Below the pieces are notes generated by a model that did no database searches, was not told where the DNA came from, and worked only from the letters and a program-made list of their open reading frames with translations. DNA of 64,000 bases, taken from Adineta vaga (Eukaryota > Rotifera). The position numbers and the translations under genes are program-made. Below, one piece after another: positions 1-14,996 of this stretch. The stretch's first letter is position 1. The number at the start of each line of letters is the position of its first letter. The DNA lies in NCBI GenBank assembly GCA_021613535.1, contig CP075497.1:12152001-12216000 (forward strand), read 5' to 3'.

Positions 1-1066
1 GGGAATGATGAAGGTAGTCGAAAACGGATAGATAACATGTGAATTCGTCATTGATTGAATGAATGAGTGAGTGAAAAAAAGTAGGAGGGTTAAGCGCGCT
101 GTTCCCGGGAAACGGAACACATATACACAGACACATAACGTTGTTGTCAAGGCATTGTGTACTGTAACAAGAATCTTTCTGTCGACAACGACAAAGATGA
201 AACAAATAGAAAAGAAAAGAAGAGCGATGTTTTGTCAAATAGAAAGGAAAAAAGAGAAAGAAAGAAAGAGAAAAGGAGAAGAACGAAAGATACTCATACA
301 ATCTTGTGTATTTTTTATGCAACAACAACAACGTCCCTTGTTACATTCTTATATTCCTCGTTTGTTTCTTTCGTCTTCTACAACTAAAATAGGAGGGATA
401 CAATCATCGCTGTGTTACTTCGTAGTCGCTTGCACGCTGAAAACGACACTGGATTCTTTTAGTCGTTGTAGTACTACGCGATAAAGGAAAAAAAGAAAAG
501 CAAAAAAAAAGAGGAGAATAATGAACATACTTGCTCTCTCTTCTCAGTTAAGAGAAAATGAGAGAGGGAAAAAGCAGAGAAAATCAATTTTCTTTTCTCA
601 GTTGGGCATTACAACGTGTTCTGCTTTTTTTTCCTCTTTTTCAAAAAATCTCTTATTCTTTCTTCTTTTTTATTCTATATTTTTCTCTCTTTTTTTTATA
701 TAACTACCAAGCGAGAGTCGTCGTTGTCGCCGTCACCACCATAGAAAATACTCTTGCCGGCGTCGTGCTACAAGAAAGATAAGTTGTTGCTCCTACTACT
801 ATTGCTACTATTGCCTTGTGCTCTTGTGCATTACGTCCGCGTTGAATCGGACTATTCCTTTCTTTCTTACTGACATACACACACACACACACATTTTCTC
901 TCCTACCTCCGACTGAACAACGTTCTCTTCGATTTACACGATATCCCGGTGTTGATCAACCAAGACAAATTCTTTCTTAACGAACCTGTACACAGGTCAA
1001 CATTCAAACAAACATACATATTTATAAGTGGAACTTTAGGGTAAATTCAATTCCAATCACATTACA
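1..1066. other. Region upstream of calmodulin; no gene seen
   Basis: Purine-rich and pyrimidine-rich low-complexity tracts fill positions 190-300 and 580-700, and a short AC microsatellite lies near 877-892. Open frames here are compositionally biased and look like chance frames. A TATA-like stretch (tatttataag) near 1018-1027 lies about 40 bp before the calmodulin ATG, so this region probably holds the calmodulin promoter and 5' UTR. That is inference; no transcript start can be seen. Confidence 0.5.
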
Positions 1067-3654
<2,588 letters not shown>

Positions 3655-5549
3655 ATCAAATGCTGTCTCGTTTTTTTTTCCTTTTTTTTGTCTTATTCTT
3701 TTTTTCTTTTCTTTTTCTCATCTATTTTGTTCGAACGCGCACTCACTCACTCGTTTCGTTACATCGATAAATCGGATGGATGAACGTGTGAATGATTGTC
3801 GTCACTTTCTTCGTTCACACAATCTTCTTCTTTATATGCTTGTATGTGCGTGATGCATCCGTTTTTTTTCTTCTTCAATGTCTGTCTATTTGTCTGTCAT
3901 GGCGCCGCGCGACGCTAACAATATAAGACATAAAACAAACTATACAAAAACATACTATCTCTGTCTCTCTCTCCACAACACATTGGAACAAAACTGATTC
4001 AAGCTTTTCTTTTTTGATTAGTTTATGCTTATGAATAATGAATGTTCAAGGACAACAATGAATGATCAACAACATACAGATATTGAATAGATGATTAATT
4101 TTCATAAATACGAAAAGAACAATAGACCAAAATAAACAGATAGATCAATAGGGAAATGAATATTTTAATTGATAAAATTACAATCTTGTTATCGTATAGG
4201 AAATATATTGAATGCTCATCTTACATGATAAAAAAGGTTTCCGAGAAAAATTCTTTCATTTTTCTATCCGATTTGATCGTTAATAAGATTAGTTAGAAGA
4301 TAAAACAATTAATTTCATTCGATCATAAATCTCTTCAATATCGTTGACCTATTCTTTTCCTCTATTTTTTCTTCATAATAAAATGTTCTCTAAAAACGAG
4401 TAGATCGTTTGTTTTTATCTTTTAACATTACTCAATTAATGAACAAAGAAGAAGAAAAATGCTTTCCTTATATTATCGATTGATAACGCAAAAATAATTA
4501 TGTTTTCAATAATATGAGACTCGAAAACATGCAATGACACATTCAAAGCATTCGTGCATAGATCGAGGAAAATAAATTATGTTAGACACAAGATGTTCGT
4601 TAGTCATTTTAAGAACATTGACTTGATAATGGAAGAGAAGAAAGCATTTCTTGATGCGAAAAGAAAAGAAAAGAAACTCCTATAAAGAATCTTGTTGAAC
4701 ATGATTTCATTGAAAATTTGAATTTATATTTAGAAACACAATTAAGAAATTCACAATATTAAAAATGAATTCTTTTCTCTTCATAGAAGTTGAGAATGAG
4801 TTTCCATTTGGAATTGGTTATTCAAAGATTAGAAAGTATATCGATTGATTAATAATCACTTATTGAAAATAATCTTGAGAAGATTTCGAATAATCGATAA
4901 AATGTTTATATCCTTGATCATATGTTCGAATTACTATTTATTTATGTTTTTTAAGATGAAGGACTAACTTATCAATAAATAAGATATATCGTTAAATCAT
5001 TTGATATTCGATTATTTTTATAAACAATTTTACAATAACATTTTTTTCCCTATGAATGTAATCAAATGATGACTAGTCGGAGTTATCTTCTCCTTCGAAA
5101 AATTTAATCTTGTTCTAACATGATTGAAGAAATTTGTTGAAACAAATATTTTGTAAATGATGGTAAACAAAATAAAGATATTTGGAGTATTAATCATCTA
5201 CAATAGTTATATTTATCGAGATAATTGACTTGTAAAACTACTGATTAGAATGCAATACAACACAATCAAATGAATATAATTATCTTTTAAAAATATAACA
5301 AATCAAGTCTTTTTTTTGAAGAAAAAGAAAAAAAGAGGAAGCTTTTTCTAAATAATCGTAAATTTTCATGTCTTGCCGTTATTGTACCAATCTTTTCGAA
5401 TGATTTTATAACATTAGTGTGATGATTTACGATCTGAAATGAAGCACAATTAAATTCTTTTACTGTAAGTTTATTCATATATATCTTATCTTTATGACTT
5501 AATTATATAAAGAGAACAGTAAGCAAATGAATCGATTATTATCAAAGCA
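3655..5549. other. Intergenic, calmodulin 3' region to homeobox gene
   Basis: AT-rich non-coding DNA. It begins with T-rich calmodulin 3' UTR sequence and has a small GC-rich island near 3901-3915 (gcgccgcgcgacg). No gene, RNA gene or repeat unit could be supported. Confidence 0.5.
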
Positions 5550-6281
5550 ATGATCATGACAACCGATGAGAATAGCAAGCAATTGGATTCAAATAAAAAG
5601 CCAAGAAAACGAAGTGTATTTGATCTCGTACAAATTCGACACTTGGAACATGTCTTTGATCAAATAACACATTATCCTGATTTATCTCTTCGTCAACATT
5701 TAACTCTCATTACTCAACTTCCAGATAAAAAAATTCAAGTTTGTCTTTAGAAAAATTGTCTTCTTCAAGATTTTCGTCGTTATATTAGATATGGTTTCAA
5801 AATCGTCGTGCCAAATGGCGTAAACAACATCAATTAGGTCATTTCGGTGGTTTACATGAACTAACTATCGATAGTCATCAAAGTTTTGTTCCTGCTCCGA
5901 AATCAAATTTTGTTTTAACATCTCCATCATCTACAATTTCGAATGTAAAACTATTTATTTCTCAATTTGTTCTTGTTTTTTGTTTATCTTTCCTCGAATA
6001 TTTAGAATCCATCAATGCAACACTTAGAACAATTCTTCTATTTCGCATTTCAAACAGCTTTAGCGAAAACGAATGAAAATCTTGAACAAACATTTCGGTC
6101 GAAACGGTAACTTTGTTTTTTCTTGTTTCTTTTTTCAACGCTTGACTGCATTTATATGTGATTCACTATATTCTAATCATTCATTTTCATAAAAACAACT
6201 GTCTTCGTCAATAGGTATGATACGAACTATCCAACTTGGTTTCTTAATCATTTTCTTACTCCTTCAAATGCAATGCATTAA
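5550..6281 (+). CDS. Paired-like (PRD-class) homeobox transcription factor
   Basis: Sequence-specific nuclear DNA-binding protein. Exons 5550-5738, 5789-5944, 6006-6106 and 6215-6281 give 170 aa. If the last intron is not removed, a TAA at 6108-6110 ends the protein at 149 aa. The homeodomain spans about residues 18-77, with helix 3 IWFQNRRAKWRKQ, Gln at homeodomain position 50 and an HYPDL motif between helices 1 and 2. HYPD plus RAKWRKQ is typical of PRD-class Q50 genes such as ISX and VSX types. An intron splits the homeodomain just before IWFQ. No paired box or OAR motif is visible, and the protein is short. The last exon overlaps a different-frame small-peptide ORF, so its use is uncertain. 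Confidence 0.8.
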
Positions 6282-6393
6282 TACATCTTCAGAGTCGGAT
6301 GAAAACGAAACAACAAACGGCATTATGAAGAAAATTTGTGACGAAGACAATAAATTTTGTAAACGTTTTTTTCAAGCTTTACTTTCGAAATAA
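6217..6393 (+). CDS. Candidate small secreted peptide precursor (58 aa)
   Basis: A 58-codon ORF begins 2 nt after an acceptor-like AG at 6213-6214. It encodes a basic start (MIRT), a hydrophobic core (about residues 5-19, rich in Leu, Ile and Phe), a Cys-rich cleavage-like zone, a polar acidic spacer (SESDENETTNG), and a basic C-terminal block with two cysteines (CDEDNKFC) that could form a disulphide loop. This is the layout of a secreted peptide or hormone-like precursor. It overlaps the proposed last homeobox exon in another frame. Either this is a separate downstream cistron, possibly released by spliced-leader trans-splicing, or it is a chance frame. No family is recognised. An AATAAA overlaps its stop codon. 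Confidence 0.45.
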   Translation: MIRTIQLGFLIIFLLLQMQCINTSSESDENETTNGIMKKICDEDNKFCKRFFQALLSK

Positions 6394-6418
6394 AAACAAA
6401 CAAAGTGACATTATATGT

Positions 6419-6922
6419 TTACATAACAATTTTTTTATCTGTTTGATATCTTTTATAAATATCAGTTAATGATGTAATAAATGTATTCAATGACATAATC
6501 CATAGAATTAAAGGAAAACGAAAGAAAGGATAATTGAATAATGGCATTGATTCATGTCGACGACCTGTAACTGTTAATATGATCATCATTACAACAGTTC
6601 CAATATTTAATAGCATTCGAATAGAAGTTAATAGATTGTTTTGTTTCGATTCAAAATCATTTCGTTCATCTTTAAGACGTTGAACAAGTGCATTACGTTG
6701 TCGTTCTTTTCGAACATAAGCTGCGAATTCATCTTGTTGAGAAATTTTTCCCAATTCATTTGTCACACATTTTAACTCTTCTGTTAGTTTATCAATTGTT
6801 ACTGATGGAGAATAAAATTTATTTAAAAACCATAAACATAATGGAGCAGCAAATGAACGAAGACATATAACTAAACTAGTACAGAGAAATAATGGCCAAT
6901 TGATCGATGTATCTAATGACAT
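6419..6922 (-). CDS. GET1: GET1/WRB tail-anchored protein insertion receptor subunit
   Basis: Single-exon gene of 167 aa, close to the usual animal length of about 170. GET1/WRB forms, with CAML/GET2, the ER-membrane receptor for the GET3/TRC40 ATPase that delivers tail-anchored proteins. Visible layout: an N-terminal membrane segment (about residues 10-28), a cytosolic coiled coil (about 43-95) containing KISQQDEFAAYVRKERQRN, which is characteristic of the family, then two C-terminal hydrophobic segments (about 100-118 and 133-155). It converges tail to tail with the homeobox/peptide unit, leaving under 30 bp between stop codons, and lies just downstream of V-ATPase F on the same strand. Confidence 0.9.
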   Translation of the reverse strand: MSLDTSINWPLFLCTSLVICLRSFAAPLCLWFLNKFYSPSVTIDKLTEELKCVTNELGKISQQDEFAAYVRKERQRNALVQRLKDERNDFESKQNNLLTSIRMLLNIGTVVMMIILTVTGRRHESMPLFNYPFFRFPLILWIMSLNTFITSLTDIYKRYQTDKKIVM

Positions 6923-7074
6923 ATTTGATCTTTTTTTTCTATGAAAAATCTAGAATAAATTTATTATTAGAAAGACATTCACATCGAGATATTATTGAAG
7001 ATCTATCGGAATGAATAAAATAGGAATACAAGACAAGATAAATACACAAAACAAAGAAATGCATTGTAAGTTTT

Positions 7075-7702
7075 CTATTTAAAATCATCAGCACTGAACA
7101 TACCCTAGAAAACAATATAAAGATTTGGTTATTTTTTAAAAAATAAAGAAATTCTGTTTCAAAATAAACATACACGTGCTCGACGTAGAACTGAATCTTT
7201 TGATGCATCATATGGATGTTCTTTACTTGGAATTTCTAATATTGCCGGAACAGATTTATCATGACTTTCAACAGTTCCACGAATCATTTCTGCAATCTTT
7301 AAATAAAATATAATGAATGAGAGAAACAATGAATCGAAAATCTTACATATTGACTAATAAGAATAATTCCAATATCATCTCGAATCAGGAAACTTTTAAA
7401 TGTTTCTTCAATATCCGATAATTTTGTATCTTTAAAAACAAATCATCAATACAAATATCATTTGTTTCTCTCAAAAACAAACTTTTGTCGACAATTAGAA
7501 AATTTGGTTTTCGTGTTTTGGCATTTATTTCACCAATACCACCAAGTAAGAAACCCGTAACTGTATCCTTTTTACAACAGAAAGAAAACAAGACTTTTCA
7601 TTACTTCTAAAGAAATTCTCTACTAACTTCATCTCCAATTACGGCCAATAATTTACTTTTTCCACCGAAAAGTGATGATCCAGCTGTACCACTACTCGTC
7701 AT
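7075..7702 (-). CDS. ATP6V1F: V-type proton ATPase subunit F
   Basis: Central-stalk subunit of the V1 sector, which helps couple ATP hydrolysis to proton pumping in endomembranes. Five exons on the minus strand: 7628-7702, 7483-7567, 7347-7429, 7174-7296 and 7075-7104, giving 131 aa. Diagnostic stretches are [35 protein letters not shown], and [27 protein letters not shown]. The N-terminus is about ten residues longer than usual ([17 protein letters not shown]), with no alternative start in view. The last coding exon is only 30 nt. Intron phases are all consistent. It is divergent from SCAP with about 300 bp between start codons. Confidence 0.93.
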
Positions 7703-8002
7703 GATCAGTCTTTTTTGTTTTGTTTTTCTATTCCAGAAATATGAAGGTTTATTCAGTCGTCTCTGATTAGCTGAAAATTTCTACCAATGAAAAGATTTGT
7801 CAATTAATTCCGTTCTTCATTTCATTGTTTTCTTTTTTTTTCGATATTAAATTTGTCAGCTTTACTTATTTTCAAATCTATTGACAATAAACAGTGTGAC
7901 CTTGAATTCCAATTTGAATTCATACGGAATTTTTACAAGTGAACGAAACAGTGTATGATAAAGTTACAAATCTTTATCTTTTCTTCATTATGTTAGATAG
8001 AC
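7703..8002. promoter_or_regulatory. Divergent upstream region shared by V-ATPase F and SCAP
   Basis: 300 bp between the start codons of two divergent genes, AT-rich with T-runs. It must contain both 5' ends unless either gene has an undetected 5' exon. No specific binding site can be named. Confidence 0.45.
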
Positions 8003-11000
8003 ATGTTTCGTAAAATGATTAAACTTCATATTCATTTAAAAGTAAGAAAGATTAGTTTATCTCTTATTGTTAATTTTGTATCTTTCTCTTTTATAGAATC
8101 GTGTACTTGATCTATCTTATGCCTATGGATTCTTTGTAGCAGATCATTCACTTTATATAATTTTAATTTGTTTTGGTGTATTTCTTTTAAGTTTGTAAGA
8201 ATTGACATCATTTGAAAGATATGAAAGAAGAAAAGTACATCTTTTATGACTAGATTTCAAATAACAACAAATGTTCCACCACCTGGAAGTACATTAGAAA
8301 TCTTTGCTGAATCATCACGATCATTTCGACCAGTTCGAGCAAGATTAGAATTGAATACAAGTGATCAATTACATGATAAACAACCCGACAAACCATTATG
8401 GGTAAAAAAACAAACTTTTTCTTCTTTGTCTAAATAAGCTACTTCCTTTTTTTAAAAAGTATTCTGGCTATCCACTTGCTTATGTTCAACATATTGTGAT
8501 ACGTTGCTCCTCATCCACATCTCGCTCATCTTGTTTTCTACGTGCTCGTGATATTCACGATCGTCTTTCAATTGATTCACAATTCGATACCAATTGTTTG
8601 CGTGTTAATGAACCAATCAATGCTCAACAAATAATGTCATATTTACCTTCATTTGGTTGTTTATTTCTTTCACCACTAAATCTTTGGTCAAATGATATAT
8701 CCGATTTAAAAATTCATGAACATGAACGTTTAGAATATCTTTCATCTATATCAAAACGTTATGCCGATATTATTTTCGGTATTCCACAAGATTCAAAAAA
8801 CTCTTTGACTTATGCAATAACACTTTTATTAAATAATGCATCGAATGAATATCGACAAGATTTGAAAAAACGTCTATTTGCATTAGATGATCAACAACAG
8901 CAACAGAATGATATTATACATATTTATTTTTCAAGAAAATCACTTCTTTATTATTTACCTTTGTTACTAATTTATATCGTTGTCTTTCTTTATATCTATT
9001 ATTCTGTCAGTAAGTAGTTTTTCATGACGATAAACCATTCAAACTATCTAGACATCACATTTCTAATCTTTTAGGTCAATTCGAATGTGTGAAATCAAAA
9101 TGGGGTTTAGCATTGGCAGCAACTGTACAAATTGTTGTTTCCTTATTGATATCATTAGCATTATCATCCTTATTTCATATGACACCACGTCTTGATGGTG
9201 GTGAAGTCTTTCCATATTTAGTCATATTTATTGGACTAGAAAATTTAGTTGTTTTAACTCGAGCAGTTACATCATCACAAGCACAAAAACAATATGATGA
9301 TGTCCGAGAACGTGTTGCTCATGCTCTTCGTGCTGAATCCTGGACAATATCAAAACATTTAGTTTATGAATTAATTATTGTGATGTTTGGTTTTATAACT
9401 TATGTTCCAACTGTTCGAGAATTTTGTCAATTAGCATTAATTGGAATATTGATTGATTTTTTTATGCAAATTAATTTTTGGTTAGCTGTTTTAAGTATTG
9501 ATATACGAAGATTTACAGTTGGTGTTAGAAAATCTAAGAATCGAAATTTAGAAGAAGAAAAAAAAGAAATAAAATTTTCTTTACCAATGAAAATGCCACA
9601 TTTAAATCATCGAAGACAATTACAACAACAACAACAGCAATCACAATGGGCTCGATATCGCGTTTTACAACGTGGGAGTATGTTTCTAGTTCTTATTTGG
9701 GTTATTTTAATCTTTTATAAATCATGTTTAATTGTTGATTTACTCCATAAAAATGGTAAGAAAAATTGAAAGAAAACGAATTTTACTTTCGATATTTTAG
9801 TACAAATTAATCGTGAACAAATCAAAGATTATGTTCCAGAAAAGATGCTCAAAGAGCATTATGGTTCATCATCATTTTCTCACTCCCATGATTCACAAAC
9901 TAATATCGAAGATCAATTCATAAATAATATTTCTCTACCAAATTATGAATGGCAAACACTTTTATCATATGATCATTGGCCAACATTGTTTTCCTTCTAT
10001 AATATTTCATATGATAATCGATATTTAACAATTATGCCTTCGATTTATTTACCAATAATTTCTTCCGAAGATCAACAATTAGATTTAACAACAAAAACTC
10101 CATTTCAAAAGGTATAATGACGAGATAAGATTGATTATGAAAGGCAAAAAACGAATTCTTCTTCGTCTTTTAGACCTCTCATCGACCTTTACTTGATGTA
10201 ACAATAACAAGTACAAGTAGTTCATTAATTGATGGTCGATTTTCGACAGCACTGTGGGAACTTCTTTTTATTGTTTTATTTGGTTTCACATTATTTAGTA
10301 TTGTTTATTTTTGTTTTTTCTCTTCGACATTATCATTGAATTCTGTTCATCATCGATCCGCATCGTATATTAAAAGTGATCATTCAATTGTTCCAACAAT
10401 TCTAACATCTCCATCATCAACAACTTTAATTGAATCAATGTGTATCCATGAAAATGGAACCATTGTTTGTGTTGCTTATTCAAATGGATCGATTTGTATG
10501 TGGAATCCTCAAACGGGTGGAATTCTTCTTCAACAACAACGATATTCGATCATATCTTCAGAAAAACAAGTCAATCATGTTTGGTGTGCATTAATGATTG
10601 ATGAACATCGATGTTTATTCGGTTGTTCCGATGGACAAATTGAACTTTATCCAAATAATAATCCAACAAAAACGATCATTGTTGCTCAGAATGAACTTGG
10701 TGGAATCACACATCTTATTCGAGCGTCTTCAACGATAATTATTGGTGCAACACGTCGTGGTTATTTAATTGCATTTGAATATATCAATGGTTTAATCAAA
10801 GAACTTTATATAAAACGTTTACATCAATGGCCAATACGAATTTGTCAAGTTGATTTCAATTCTTCATTGATTTTTACGGGAAGTGATGATCATTCAATAA
10901 AAGTAACACATATTTCCAATGGATCTTTATTACATACTTTACATAAACATCAAGCACCTGTCAATTGTCTTGCAATTGATCCAGTAAGTCTTTCATTCTT

Positions 11001-11541
11001 ATAATAAATCACATCGAAACTGATGAATAAAACGCTCATTCTTTCTTTCTTTCAGTATCATCCAACAACGTTAGTTAGTGGTTGTTTTCATGGAACATTA
11101 TGTATTTGGAATGGTGATGGTCTTATTCAGAGTAATATCAATGCTCATCCATTATCAATAATAATTGATATAAATTTTTGTGGTCATTCATCAAATATAG
11201 TCAGTCTTGGTACCGATAAACGTTTATGTATATGGACATATAAAAGTCTTCAATTACTTCATGAATTAACAGATATAACATCGACATGTTTTACAATTTA
11301 TCGTACAAATTATTTATTTTATACTCAATTAAATTCACTTTTTATATCTGATACAATTCAACAAAGTAAAACATCAATACGACAATTTCTTATACCATTT
11401 TTGAATGATATTAATAAAGATGAAAATGAAATGAATATTGATAAATTAACTTATTCATCCCAAACGGAAACATTAATTCTACAAAATTCGGATATTATCT
11501 ATGCAATGTATTTACCCCAACGATTATTTCTTCTCCGGTGA
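8003..11541 (+). CDS. SCAP: SREBP cleavage-activating protein (SCAP), 1040 aa
   Basis: ER sterol sensor that escorts SREBP to the Golgi. Exons: 8003-8041, 8097-8194, 8254-8401, 8460-9009, 9075-9755, 9801-10111, 10174-10983 and 11056-11541, all in phase. Family stretches: YPLAYVQHIVI in the first luminal loop, KSKWGLALAATVQ, GGEVFPYLVIFIGLENLVVLT (sterol-sensing domain, TM2-6), ESWTISKHL, EFCQLALIGILIDFF, LSIDIRRF, then HWPTLFSFYNIS in the second luminal loop, a last TM near 10255-10330, and WD40 repeats (about residues 660-1040). It is shorter than vertebrate SCAP (about 1280 aa). The loop after IDIRR reads FTVGVRKSK where vertebrate SCAP has the COPII-binding MELADL motif. Confidence 0.95.
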
Positions 11542-12320
11542 TTTGATTCTATTGTTTTGTGATATTTATTTTTTATTTTATTGTTTGTTTGTTTTTTTTT
11601 GCATTCATAACTGAACAGATGTGTACAAAACGGGAAAAAAAAGTCCTTTGAAATATAGAAAAAAAAGGCAAAATAAAGATGTGCGAGTTGTCGTTTTTTT
11701 TTATTTAGTCAAAAAATTTTGATAAATTCTTTTTCAAATAACTGACAATAGTTACTGACATTTTTTAGATAATATTATCTACGTGTTTTGAAGGAGTTGA
11801 TCGGAAGAGAATCGGTACATGTTCGTTCGATTCTTATTTAAAAGCCATGATTATTATAATGGCAATTATTAAAGGTAGACTGATTTTTTCTCATTTTTTT
11901 CCTTCATGATTTTTATATTTGATGAATCTGTCACTTATCATTCATACATCAGAATAACAATTGTGTTTATCGACATCGTCGTTCGCTTTTTTTCTCTATA
12001 CAGATGTTTTTTAGACTGCCTTGCACGTTGCTACTACCACTACTACTACTACTTCTATGTTGATGTGATGATTGTTTCCCTCCCTCACGTTCTTTCGTAT
12101 TTCTCGTTTTGTTCTGTCTTGTCACGAGAGAAACACACACACATCGACCATATGATTCCGCATTTTTTTCTTTTTCTCTTTCTATATGATCTTCTTTTAC
12201 ATACGCAAACACTATTCTCCTTCGTTTTTCTTCTTGTTATAAATAATGATGATGATGATGATGATAGCTTTACATATTTTCTATATCGATGTCGATCTAT
12301 TTTAGTTTGTCGTCATTGCT
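11542..12320. other. Intergenic, SCAP to tousled-like kinase
   Basis: T-rich sequence with a (GAT)n microsatellite near 12247-12267. Long open frames on both strands are low-complexity and unsupported. It probably holds the SCAP 3' UTR and the kinase promoter. Confidence 0.45.
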
Positions 12321-14996
12321 ATGACTAATCCTGAGTCTGCCCAACAATTTTATTCGTGGCCAGAAAGTTTAACTTTGAATTTAACTGGCAAAGACGATTG
12401 TCAGATATATCCTCTACCTTCGCGACCAACTCTTCTGACATATCTTCAAATAAAAGATCAAGCAATCACTCCTTATTCCATGTATGTATTATCTTTCTAT
12501 TTTCAGTTATCATGATAAAAAAAATGTATTTCAAGTACATTAAAACATGTTTGTCTGCACTTATTTTGATACATTTATGGAGAGAAAAAAAAACATGAAT
12601 CAAAAGCAAAATAATACGTATCATATGTCTTCTAGAGATAATCATTTGAAATCATCGAATGCTCTCGTAACTGGTCTATCATCATCATTTTCGGGTTCAT
12701 CATCATCAAAACAAATCTCATCAACATCTCCAATTCCATTTCAACCTTATTTAATTCCATCATTCCAAACACAACAGACTCCACCTTATTCATTATCAAT
12801 GTCGAATTCAATTAATACAACACCACGAAAACGTAAACAACCTTCAAGTGATTCGTCAACATTTCTAACACCTTCAATTCCTGCAAAACGAGCAACACCA
12901 TTAACAATGTTTTTTCCAAAACTAACGCCGTCCGACGTTTCAGTTGTGATGTATCACAATAATAGTAAAATAACTCAAACTGATCAATTACTCTCAATTT
13001 CTACATCTAGTCAACATCTCGATAATGAACAAGAACAATTAACAAATGAAATTGATGAATTACGTCGTACAAAACTTGAAAATCAACGTCAATATGAATC
13101 AACAATTGAAGCAGTCAAACGTTGTCTTGTCATGACACGTTCATTACTTATAGAAAAGTCTCAGTTAGAAAAAAAACAAGCACGACATAAAGCAATGGAA
13201 AATCGTCTACGTCTTGGCCAATTTGTTACACAACGACAAGGAACTTCGTTTGTTGAACAATGGGTTGATGGACATGATTTTCTAGATAAACAACGTGCAC
13301 AAGAAAAATTAGCACGTGCAAAAGAAAATCTTGAGCGCGAAAGAAAAATTTTAACAAAAAAGAAAACATTAATTCAACAACAATTAATGACACCAACAAT
13401 AGACGATACAAATCAAATCAATTCACAAGATTCGATTTTCATTCCACCAAACAGACCAAAGCGAACGAATAAAACCACGAAGACAATCACTAGGTTTGTT
13501 TGCATTCTAATTCAAAAACAATTATTTTTTCTCATTTAATCAATTTTAGTCAACAAAAAATTCAAATTTCATCAGATAATTCCAATGATGGTCATTCATT
13601 TTATACGAATGATAATAATGCGCCTCATGATAGTGGAAATTCCTCATCGTCATCCTCATCATTGATATCCAATTCTTCATCATTAACAATGACATTACAA
13701 GATTGGTATGAATATGATGAAGTTCTTCGTCTTCGACAACTAACCTTAAAACGTGAAGAATGTGATTTAGCACAAGATTTAGAAAAACTCGATCGAGAAA
13801 GAAATGTTCATATACGAGAATTAAAACGTTTATATAATGAAGATCATTCACGATTCAATCAAAATAATATTCTTCATGATCGATATTTATTATTAACATT
13901 GATTGGTAAAGGTGGTTTTAGTGAAGTGCATCGTGCATTTGATTTACGTGAACAACGTTATGTTGCATGTAAAATTCACCAATTAAATAAAGAATGGAAA
14001 GATGAAAAGAAAGTTAATTATATCAAACATGCTCTTAGAGAATATAATATTCATAAACATTTAGAGCATAAACGTAAGTGAAATTTTTATTTAACGAAAG
14101 TCATTTCATTTTTGTTTCTCAGGTATTGTGAAATTATTTGATGTTTTCGAAATTGATACAAATTCATTTTGTACAGTTTTGGAATATTGTGATGGTAATG
14201 ATTTAGATTTTTTTCTTAAACAAAATAAAACAATTCCTGAAAAAGAAGCACGATCAATTATAATGCAAACGGTTAATGCATTGAAATATCTCAATATAGA
14301 AATCAAACCACCTGTGGTACGTTTTGGTCTTTAATTTTTGTTGAGTTTACTGAAATATGTTTCTTTTTGTAGATACATTATGATTTAAAACCAGGAAATG
14401 TTCTTCTTGGAACAGGAAATCAAAGTGGTGAAATAAAAATCACTGATTTTGGTTTATCAAAACAAATGCATGAAGATACATTTGATGCTGATGATGGAAT
14501 GGATCTGACATCTCAAGGTAATTAACATCATTTTATTCTTCTTGTGTTTATCTTTCTTTCACTTCTTAGGTGCCGGTACATACTGGTATTTACCACCAGA
14601 AGTCTTTGTTCAAGGACCTAATCCTCCTAAGATTTCATCAAAAGTTGATGTTTGGAGTGTTGGATGTAAGCTTTTATTGTTAATATTGAAATAATAAAAA
14701 AATTTCGCGTATATTTCAGGTATTTTTATCAATGTTTATATGGTCGAAAACCTTATGGTCATAATTTATCTCAAGCAGCAATTTTAGAAAATCAAACGAT
14801 CTTAAATGCAAAAGAAGTACAATTTCCAAGTCGACCACAAGTATCAAATGAAGCGAAACTATTCATTCGAAAATGCTTAACTTATCAAGTACGTGATCGT
14901 CCCGATGTTTTACAATTGAGTGAAGATGAATATTTGAAATCCAATTCAAAGCGTTCAACAGCAACAACCTCTTCACTTCTTTTCTGTCCTAAATAA
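12321..14996 (+). CDS. TLK: Tousled-like serine/threonine kinase, with an apparent 1-nt frame disruption
   Basis: Nuclear kinase that in other animals phosphorylates the histone chaperone ASF1 during S phase. Exons: 12321-12481, 12636-13493, 13550-14073, 14123-14316, 14373-14517, 14570-14665 and 14720-14996. The N-terminal third is Ser/Thr-rich with a basic NLS-like PRKRKQ; two coiled-coil stretches follow (13021-13400 and 13720-13830), as expected for TLK oligomerisation. Kinase motifs: IGKGGFSEV (P-loop), VACKIH (Lys), [12 protein letters not shown] (the TLK-specific HYD in place of HRD), [24 protein letters not shown]. The last exon reads correctly ([21 protein letters not shown]) only if one base is added in the T5 run at 14723-14727. 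As given, the frame stops early in the C-lobe. Total is about 751 aa with the frame intact. Confidence 0.88.

Noticed and set aside
71-484. 137-codon ORF upstream of calmodulin
   Set aside because: Purine-run low complexity (Lys/Glu/Arg strings), no domain, overlapped by other biased frames.
6939-7211. 90-codon minus-strand ORF
   Set aside because: Reads through the intron and exons of V-ATPase F in a frame that gives no conserved protein; the spliced gene explains the region.
12547-12635. In-frame ATG and leader before the tousled-like kinase second exon
   Set aside because: Exon 1 (12321-12481) joins at 12636 in phase, so this stretch is intronic.
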